Part shown: one piece after another, positions 5,540-10,204 of the stretch
Numbering within the stretch: position 1 is the first letter of the stretch
Layout: the number at the start of each line of letters is the position of its first letter
NCBI RefSeq assembly: GCF_959020145.1
Contig: NZ_CAUEQY010000037.1
Coordinates: 1 to 10,204, forward strand
DNA length: 10,204 nucleotides
Direction: 5' to 3'
Source: an uncultured Bifidobacterium sp.
GTDB lineage: Bacteria; Actinomycetota; Actinomycetes; Actinomycetales; Bifidobacteriaceae
Notes under the pieces: model-generated
What the model was told of the DNA's origin: nothing
What the model saw: the letters and a program-made list of their open reading frames with translations, nothing else
The model's database searches: none
Translations under genes and position numbers: made by a program

Positions 5540-6574
5540 TTACTGACGATCGGGATCGATCTTGGTTTCGATGGCTTCGACCACATCCGGCTCGGCCTTG
5601 GAAACCGGCACCTCCTCGACACCCTTGATATCGTCAAGAGCCTTCGGCTTGACTTCCGCCGGCGAGCTCGGAACCGTGTCAAGACGGGTTTCCGCAGCCT
5701 CGACATACTTGCGGGGCACCACATACACCGGGCCGACCGCGTGCTGCAGCAAGCCCTGGCTGGTGGAGCCGAGCAGCAGGCCAGTGAAGCCGCCGCGACC
5801 ACGGGAACCGACCACGACGACGTCGTGATCATAGCTGGCCTTGGTCAGCGCGCCAACCGCCGGGCCAGGCACGATCTGCTTGTTGATCTTCAAATCCGGA
5901 TGGGCTTCCTCAAGCGGCTTGATACGCACTTCCAGATCATCCTTGAACGAGGCCATCACACCTTCGTCGTCGGAACCCTTCATGTTCGGCACCGCGGAAA
6001 TAACATCCAGCTCGGCATCCCATGCGGCGGCGAAATTCGCCGCGATCTCCAGCGCCTTCAAACCCCACTTGGATTCGTCGGAGCCGACGGCCACCTTGGT
6101 GATGGTGTTGTTCAAGTGCATCAGATTGCCGTCATCGTCAGTGTACGGCACCACTACGATCGGGCAGTATGCATACGCCGGCAGACTGGAGCTGGTCGTG
6201 CCCAGCAGACGTTCCGCCAGACCGCCTTTGCCGCGATTGCCGATGACGATGAGATTGTAGTTACGAGACAGTTCCACGAATACGGAAGCCGGATCGCCCG
6301 TAACAATAAGCGTGGTAGCCTCAACACCCTGCTCGTCGGCGATGGCCTTGGCCTTCGAAAGAATCTCCTGCGCGTCGCTATGGGCCGCATTGTCATCCCC
6401 CATGGCGGTGTATGTCGCGTCGAAGGAAACAGCGGCATAGCTCGGCAACGAGTATGCGCATACGATCTGCAGCGTCAGTCCCGCATGCTTCGCATAGTTC
6501 GCAGCCCACCAAGTGGCCTTATAGCTGGCGTGGGATCCATCAACACCAACGAGGATTGCCTTGTCGTTAATCAT
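5540..6574 (-). CDS. Universal stress protein with two Usp domains
   Basis: A 344-residue cytoplasmic protein with two tandem UspA folds. Domain 1 covers about 5-144: it begins AILVGVDGSHAS and carries the ATP-binding signature GNRGKGGLAERLLGTTS (G-2X-G-9X-G, Gly112, Gly115, Gly125). Domain 2 covers about 158-288: it begins KVAVGSDES and has GSRGRGGFTGLLLGSTS (Gly256, Gly259, Gly269). Both domains therefore look able to bind ATP, as in actinobacterial tandem Usps. The tail from about 291 to 344 is Pro/Glu/Asp/Lys-rich and probably disordered. Start: the longest frame begins at 6646, but the ATG at 6574 follows AAGGAGGT (6587-6580) with 5 nt spacing and starts directly at the first Usp strand. 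Promoter and terminator of its own make it monocistronic. A role in stress or growth arrest is inferred from the family. Confidence 0.93.
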   Translation of the reverse strand: MINDKAILVGVDGSHASYKATWWAANYAKHAGLTLQIVCAYSLPSYAAVSFDATYTAMGDDNAAHSDAQEILSKAKAIADEQGVEATTLIVTGDPASVFVELSRNYNLIVIGNRGKGGLAERLLGTTSSSLPAYAYCPIVVVPYTDDDGNLMHLNNTITKVAVGSDESKWGLKALEIAANFAAAWDAELDVISAVPNMKGSDDEGVMASFKDDLEVRIKPLEEAHPDLKINKQIVPGPAVGALTKASYDHDVVVVGSRGRGGFTGLLLGSTSQGLLQHAVGPVYVVPRKYVEAAETRLDTVPSSPAEVKPKALDDIKGVEEVPVSKAEPDVVEAIETKIDPDRQ

Positions 6575-6629
6575 GGACGACCTCCTTGAATCACCTCGGC
6601 AACGCGACCATGCGTCGCCTCTAGGCTCC

Positions 6630-6659
6630 ACCATACCGCGCGACATGCGGTTTTGTCAG
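6630..6659 (-). promoter_or_regulatory. Candidate promoter of the Usp gene
   Basis: On the minus strand CTGACA (6659-6654, 5 of 6 to TTGACA), an 18-nt spacer and TATGGT (6635-6630) predict initiation near 6623 and a leader of about 50 nt before the ATG at 6574. Confidence 0.45.
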
Positions 6660-6682
6660 TAACGACTCGGTCTTTTCCATAC

Positions 6683-6720
6683 AAAAAGGCGTATCCCCGA
6701 AAGGATACGCCTTAAAAAAA
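6683..6720 (-). terminator. Terminator of the NlpC/P60 gene
   Basis: AAGGCGTATCC (6686-6696) pairs with GGATACGCCTT (6703-6713) around a 6-nt loop (CCGAAA). On the minus strand the stem runs into TTTTTGT and it is preceded by a run of T, so A/T pairs lengthen the stem. It lies about 20 nt after the NlpC/P60 stop and insulates the Usp gene from it. Confidence 0.88.
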
Positions 6721-6737
6721 TCAAACCGTATGTTCAC

Positions 6738-7493
6738 TCAGAGCACACGACGAATCGCATAGCCACCTGAGAATACGGCCAGCGAAGTGACCTGCGTTCC
6801 CTGAGCCGGATTCAGCGCGTTGATCACCATGCCGTTGCCAATATAGATCGCGGCATGCTGAGTATTGACGATGATATCCCCAGGAGCTGCTTCGGCAATG
6901 CTTCCAACTGCCGTTCCAACGCTCATCTGGGCACCAGAATAATGCGGCAGGCTTACCCCGAACTGGGCGAACACCCACTGTACGAAACCAGAGCAATCCC
7001 AGCCGGACGGAGTATTGCCTCCGGCCACGTAAGGATAGCCTTGGAACTGCAGAGCGTAGTCGGCCAGAGCCTGCCCAGTGGCACTCGCGGGAGCCGTAGG
7101 AACGCTGATGGAAGCACGATCGGAAGAACGACTGGCAGCCTGAGATTCAGCCTGTGCCTGAGCTTGGGCCGCCTGTGCTTGAGCTTCGGCCTCAGCCTGC
7201 TCCTGAGCCTTCTGGTCCTTTTCCGCCTGAGACTCGGTCTGGGGAACATCCAAGCTTTCGATGCCACCCCAATCGGCGTTAGATTCAACATCCGTGGATG
7301 TGTGCTCGGCGAGAAAATCACGCTTAGCCGCGGTGGTCTTCGGGAAAGAACGTGTAGCGGTTACCGTGGTATCAGCCATAGCACCGCCTGCGCTTGCGGC
7401 GGGAACCGCCGCACCCAACAAGGCAGATACAGCAACAACGGCGAAGATACTCGTGAAACGTTTAGCAATATTCATCGTGTCTGAAGCTACCAT
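6738..7493 (-). CDS. Secreted NlpC/P60 peptidoglycan endopeptidase
   Basis: Family members cut peptide stems of peptidoglycan, typically D-Glu-diamino acid bonds, outside the cell. From 7493 the product has 251 residues. A signal peptide (basic KRF, hydrophobic core about 14-30, likely cleavage after an ASA or AMA motif near 35-40) is followed by an Ala/Gln/Glu-rich, probably helical or coiled-coil linker (88-125). A C-terminal NlpC/P60 domain (about 138-251) follows. Catalytic residues: Cys167 in GWDCSGFVQW, His213 in QHAAIYIGNG and a polar third residue, Asn225. Start: ATG 7493 has GGGGGAA about 8 nt before it; Met at 7475 (start MNIAKRF) lacks a Shine-Dalgarno but is equally good for the signal peptide. 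The start is uncertain by 6 residues. It follows the CHAP gene on the same strand with a 121-nt gap and no terminator between. Confidence 0.92.
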   Translation of the reverse strand: MVASDTMNIAKRFTSIFAVVAVSALLGAAVPAASAGGAMADTTVTATRSFPKTTAAKRDFLAEHTSTDVESNADWGGIESLDVPQTESQAEKDQKAQEQAEAEAQAQAAQAQAQAESQAASRSSDRASISVPTAPASATGQALADYALQFQGYPYVAGGNTPSGWDCSGFVQWVFAQFGVSLPHYSGAQMSVGTAVGSIAEAAPGDIIVNTQHAAIYIGNGMVINALNPAQGTQVTSLAVFSGGYAIRRVL

Positions 7494-7614
7494 ACACGTT
7501 CCCCCGCAGCAGAACAGCAAGATAACCAGAACAGTGTCATATCACGCGACACGCCGACGCAATCACGCTACGCCAAAAAGTGACGGCAAGCGCAGATTAA
7601 CGAAAACAGAGAAA
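7494..7614 (-). other. Gap between the two hydrolase genes
   Basis: No gene or obvious terminator is seen between the CHAP stop and the NlpC/P60 start. GTGTC (7534-7538) and GACAC (7548-7552) form a 5-bp inverted repeat with 9-nt spacing that could be an operator. -10-like hexamers TATGAC and TATCTT occur on the minus strand, but neither has a well placed -35. Confidence 0.35.
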
Positions 7615-8556
7615 TCAGTAATGGATATATGTCAACTGCGAAGCTTCCTGCGCAGTGAACGTACGATCGGAAATCACGCCAAGACCCTTGACGTTGGATT
7701 CCGAAATCTTAATCGAACCGTCGGCATTCACTCCTTCGACAATCGCGACATGCCCGTAATAGCTGTCCGCGCCCATTTGGCCTGGAGCGAATACCACAAT
7801 ATCGCCAACGTGACGTGCCGTATTGTCAACCCAATAGCCGAGAGCGCGAGCGGAATCACCCCAACTCCGCGCATCACCAAAATGGCTTCCGGCAGGCAGG
7901 CCAAGCTGTGCACGACGGGTATACGCCCACCATGTGCACTGACCGTATGGATAGTCATTGCCGGTATCACCGGTGCCGTGGTTCGGATTGAAGCCCGAAG
8001 GAAGAAGACCGGCGTCCTGATCCATGAGAACGGCGACATTGGGATTGTCGGCAATGGACTTTGACAGAAGATTCGTGTCCATGGAGGAACTGGTTTCGCC
8101 AAGCTGCCAATCACCGCTATTGCTGGTGGAGGCCAGAGCGTCTAGATCGCTACGGGACTCGGAACGGGATGCCGCATCGTCGGAGACACGCTTCATCTGC
8201 GTGGTAGTGGCGGCATTGTCGGCAAAAGTCATTTCAGACGCATTCTGCTGGCCGACCGCCATGGCAGTGGCCGCGGTGCCGACCAGCGCGGCCAGCGATG
8301 CGGAAGCCATGAATGCGGAGCGACGACCGGCCGCACGAGCGGCTTCACGCATGGCGCGGCGGCTCATCGGAGCCACTTCATTCAGCTTTTCGGCAACCGC
8401 AGGCTCAAGACCTACAACGGCACCCCCACCATTTGCCAGCTGGACCATACGAACGGCCTTGGCGGTGTGGGAACCGCGGCTCGAGGTGAACAGCGCCTTG
8501 GCAACGCTGAAACGCTCATTCGAAACCTTGGCAGCTTTATGCGCCGCATGCCTCAT
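7615..8556 (-). CDS. CHAP-domain cell-wall hydrolase with long N-terminal extension
   Basis: CHAP domains are cysteine/histidine amidases or endopeptidases acting on peptidoglycan. The 313-residue product has: a basic, Ala/Arg-rich N-terminal part (1-80, with RRAMREAARAAGRR); a hydrophobic segment (about 83-102), either a signal anchor or a cleaved signal with an exceptionally long n-region; a Ser/Asp-rich linker (105-195); and a C-terminal CHAP domain (about 198-313). Catalytic Cys207 is in YPYGQCTWWAY, His269 in YYGHVAIVEGV, and an acid/amide pair in SESN (286-288). Start: ATG at 8556 follows AAGGAG (8571-8566) with 9 nt spacing, so the extension appears to be translated. Met64 would leave a more usual signal peptide but has no Shine-Dalgarno. 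Likely cotranscribed or co-regulated with the NlpC/P60 gene downstream. Confidence 0.9.
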   Translation of the reverse strand: MRHAAHKAAKVSNERFSVAKALFTSSRGSHTAKAVRMVQLANGGGAVVGLEPAVAEKLNEVAPMSRRAMREAARAAGRRSAFMASASLAALVGTAATAMAVGQQNASEMTFADNAATTTQMKRVSDDAASRSESRSDLDALASTSNSGDWQLGETSSSMDTNLLSKSIADNPNVAVLMDQDAGLLPSGFNPNHGTGDTGNDYPYGQCTWWAYTRRAQLGLPAGSHFGDARSWGDSARALGYWVDNTARHVGDIVVFAPGQMGADSYYGHVAIVEGVNADGSIKISESNVKGLGVISDRTFTAQEASQLTYIHY

Positions 8557-8609
8557 ATATCAACACTCCTTGCGGATTACTTCAACCACAGCAGGCTTAT
8601 GACCGCGTG

Positions 8610-8625
8610 GTTACAGAACCGTCAC
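8610..8625 (-). promoter_or_regulatory. GTNAC direct repeat upstream of the CHAP gene
   Basis: GTTAC (8610-8614) and GTCAC (8621-8625) repeat with an 11-bp period, one helical turn. Read on the minus strand they are GTGAC-N6-GTAAC. This resembles the MtrA response-regulator boxes known upstream of cell-wall hydrolase genes in other actinobacteria. A weak promoter (GTGACG-N18-CATAAG) overlaps it. An MtrA orthologue is not shown here, so the link is speculative. Confidence 0.25.
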
Positions 8626-8724
8626 GGAAGCTCAGGCTACACCGACACCGGGATATCGCAGTCATCATCGCCACGTCATGGTTCCGAAAAGCGGTCATCA
8701 CCACGCACAATCCGACCATCTGAC

Positions 8725-8730
8725 TACCCT
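8725..8730 (+). promoter_or_regulatory. Candidate leaderless -10 element of serC
   Basis: TACCCT (a TANNNT form) ends 8 nt before the serC ATG at 8739, with no convincing Shine-Dalgarno and no clear -35. It would suit a leaderless transcript but is the weakest of the three such sites in this window. Confidence 0.3.
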
Positions 8731-8738
8731 AGGTTGTC

Positions 8739-9881
8739 ATGACGAACACTGTGACCATTCCTTCCAACGTGCTTCCGGAAGACGGACGTTTCGGCTCAGG
8801 GCCGACCAAAATCCGCCCGGAGCAAATCCAAGCGCTCGATAAGGGAGCCCGTAATCTTCTGGGAACCTCCCATCGACAGACCCCCATCAAGCAGGTGGTC
8901 GGCTCAATCCGCGAAGGACTGTCCGAATTCTTCCAGATTCCCGATGGCTACGAAGTGGTGCTGGGCAACGGCGGAGCCAGCGCGTTCTGGGATATCGCCT
9001 GCGCCTCGCTGATCACCCGCAAGGCCGCATTCGGCACGTACGGCTCATTCAGCTCGAAGTTCGCCAAGTCAGCGCAATCCGCACCGTTCCTTGAGGAGCC
9101 GGAGATTTTCGCAGGAGAGCCGGGAACATATCGCCTGCCTGAGCTCACGGAATACGTGGACACTTATTGCTGGGCCCACAATGAGACTTCCACCGGCGTT
9201 GCCGCACCGATCAAACGCATCGCAGGCACCAAGGAGCAGGGTGCGCTCACGCTGATCGACGCCACCAGTGGCGCCGGCGCGCTGCCGGTCGACATCAGCC
9301 AGACCGACGCCTACTATTTCTCGCCGCAAAAAGCTTTCGGATCCGATGGCGGACTATGGATTGCCGTACTCTCCCCCGCTGCAATCGAACGCGCCTACGG
9401 CATCGCCAAAAGCGTGGATCTTCCGGGCGCACGCCGCTGGATTCCTCCGTTCCTTTCCCTGACTTCGGCCATCGAGAATTCCCGCAAGGATCAGACGCTC
9501 AACACGCCGGCAGTGGCAACGCTGATCATGCTGGAAAACCAGGTTCGTTGGCTCAACGACAACGGTGGGCTCGCCTGGGCTTCGGCCCGCTGCGCAAGGT
9601 CTGCGTCCCTGCTGTACCAGTGGGCGGAGAAGTCCGATTACGCCTCCCCGTTCGTAAACGACAGGAACGCGCGCTCCAACGCCGTGGTCACCATCGATAT
9701 CAACGATGGCATCAATGCATCCCAAGTGGTGGCGGCATTGCGCGAAAACGGCATTGTGGACACCAACGGATACCGTAAGCTCGGCCGAAACCAGCTTCGC
9801 ATCGGCGTGTTCCCGTCCGTGGAACCCAGCGATGTGGATGCGCTCACCCGCTGTATCGACTACGTGGTGGAACATCTCTGA
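8739..9881 (+). CDS. serC: Phosphoserine aminotransferase
   Basis: PLP-dependent transfer of an amino group from glutamate to 3-phosphohydroxypyruvate, giving O-phosphoserine in serine biosynthesis; a second role in vitamin B6 synthesis exists in some bacteria. The 380-residue product strongly resembles actinobacterial SerC (mycobacterial type): DGRFGSGPTKIRPEQ at the N-terminus, LGTSHRQTPIK (41-51), LGNGGASAFWD (75-85), WAHNETSTGV (145-154), IDATSGAGALPVD (173-185), the PLP lysine Lys198 in YFSPQKAFGSDGG, and YRKLGRNQLRIGVFP near the end. Start: ATG at 8739 fits the family N-terminus. A Shine-Dalgarno is lacking, but TACCCT precedes it by 8 nt. It is divergent from the CHAP gene over 182 nt and is followed after 21 nt by a small membrane protein gene. 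Confidence 0.96.
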   Translation: MTNTVTIPSNVLPEDGRFGSGPTKIRPEQIQALDKGARNLLGTSHRQTPIKQVVGSIREGLSEFFQIPDGYEVVLGNGGASAFWDIACASLITRKAAFGTYGSFSSKFAKSAQSAPFLEEPEIFAGEPGTYRLPELTEYVDTYCWAHNETSTGVAAPIKRIAGTKEQGALTLIDATSGAGALPVDISQTDAYYFSPQKAFGSDGGLWIAVLSPAAIERAYGIAKSVDLPGARRWIPPFLSLTSAIENSRKDQTLNTPAVATLIMLENQVRWLNDNGGLAWASARCARSASLLYQWAEKSDYASPFVNDRNARSNAVVTIDINDGINASQVVAALRENGIVDTNGYRKLGRNQLRIGVFPSVEPSDVDALTRCIDYVVEHL

Positions 9882-9902
9882 TGCAAGGTAAGGTGTGGCG
9901 AT

Positions 9903-10157
9903 ATGAAGATTGCTCCGATTATTGATCCCAGCGTGAGGAAACCTTCGCCGAAACCGGTGCGCGTCGACCTACGCAAGGTATTCATGTTTGGCACCGCGCT
10001 ATGGGCCATCGCTTTGGTGGTCTGCATCGTACTTATCGCATTCGGCATCGACGCGGAACGCGCGCAAACCGTCTGCGAAGCGGGTACGGTCATCGGCGTG
10101 CTCATGCTGGTTTGGGAGCATTTCGACCGTTGGGATTATCGCCGTCTTGGCGAGTAA
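9903..10157 (+). CDS. Small two-helix membrane protein, DUF2530-like
   Basis: An 84-residue protein with a Pro/Lys/Arg-rich cytoplasmic-type N-terminus, a first transmembrane segment at about 26-49 (GTALWAIALVVCIVLIAF), a short polar loop and a second segment at about 55-71. It ends with a charged WEHFDRWDYRRLGE tail. Size, topology and the GTALWAIALV motif resemble the actinobacterial DUF2530 family; no biochemical function is known to me. Start: ATG at 9903 with AAGGTAAGG (9885-9893) upstream, 9 nt spacing; 21 nt after serC, so probably one operon. In Mycobacterium tuberculosis, as I recall, a similar small membrane protein (Rv0882) lies near serC (Rv0884c) with sepH (Rv0883c) between, so the neighbourhood seems old. 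The DUF assignment is from memory and moderately sure. Confidence 0.8.
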   Translation: MKIAPIIDPSVRKPSPKPVRVDLRKVFMFGTALWAIALVVCIVLIAFGIDAERAQTVCEAGTVIGVLMLVWEHFDRWDYRRLGE

Positions 10158-10190
10158 TCGGCAATATACCCCCGAAAAATCCTCAAAAAA

Positions 10191-10196
10191 TATGAT
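10191..10196 (+). promoter_or_regulatory. Possible -10 of the next gene
   Basis: TATGAT (5 of 6 to TATAAT) follows an A-rich stretch near the window end. No -35 is apparent at 16-18 nt, and the gene it might serve lies beyond the window. Confidence 0.25.
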
Positions 10197-10204
10197 GCCC
10201 GTCT

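Noticed and set aside
5504..6589. 361-codon plus-strand frame over the Usp gene
   Set aside because: Antisense shadow; begins inside the terminator and shows no recognisable domain, whereas the minus frame has two Usp motifs and a strong Shine-Dalgarno.
7261..8064. 267-codon plus-strand frame spanning the hydrolase genes
   Set aside because: It bridges two genes in opposite orientation, is rich in Arg/Thr/Ile/His and lacks any motif.
1..10204. Mobile element, CRISPR array, toxin-antitoxin or defence system
   Set aside because: No transposase, repeat-spacer array, terminal repeats or paired small genes were found; base composition and gene types are uniform housekeeping.

Overview
The window reads as ordinary chromosome of a bifidobacterium (Actinomycetota, Bifidobacteriaceae). 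This rests on moderately high GC coding DNA with AT-rich gaps, the protein types and their close resemblance to remembered bifidobacterial homologues, and the pairing of a serC-type aminotransferase with a small two-helix DUF2530-like protein. The species cannot be fixed from the sequence alone; the B. adolescentis/catenulatum/longum range is a guess. No transposase, phage gene, CRISPR array or rRNA is visible.

Layout. Positions 1-1100 (minus strand): the 5' part of tRNA-Glu(UUC), cut by the window edge, and trmB (tRNA m7G46 methyltransferase). Positions 1275-2395 (plus): galE with an upstream LacI/GalR-like operator and a very strong terminator. Positions 2535-2608 (plus): tRNA-Asp(GUC) with its own promoter. 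Positions 2728-4913 (minus): a thyA-folA-lmwPTP operon, with dTMP synthesis and dihydrofolate recycling next to a low-molecular-weight tyrosine phosphatase. Positions 5045-5458 (plus): an OsmC/Ohr-family peroxidase-like gene. It is separated by a shared bidirectional terminator from a tandem universal stress protein on the minus strand (5540-6574). Positions 6738-8556 (minus): two secreted cell-wall hydrolase genes in a row, NlpC/P60 and CHAP, the latter with a long basic N-terminal segment. Positions 8739-10157 (plus): serC (phosphoserine aminotransferase) and a DUF2530-like membrane protein.

How the genes work together. thyA and folA form a biochemical pair: ThyA oxidises methylene-THF to DHF and FolA reduces it back to THF. 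trmB and the two tRNA genes belong to translation. GalE links galactose and glucose nucleotide sugars, as in the bifid shunt/Leloir pathway and in cell-envelope sugar supply. OsmC and Usp are stress proteins that share a terminator. The two hydrolases probably act together in remodelling peptidoglycan.

The most coherent non-obvious signal is regulatory. trmB, thyA and serC have no convincing Shine-Dalgarno sequence, yet each has a TANNNT -10-like hexamer 7-8 nt before its ATG, as expected for leaderless mRNAs. Most other genes here have clear Shine-Dalgarno sequences. I found no novel multi-gene system.
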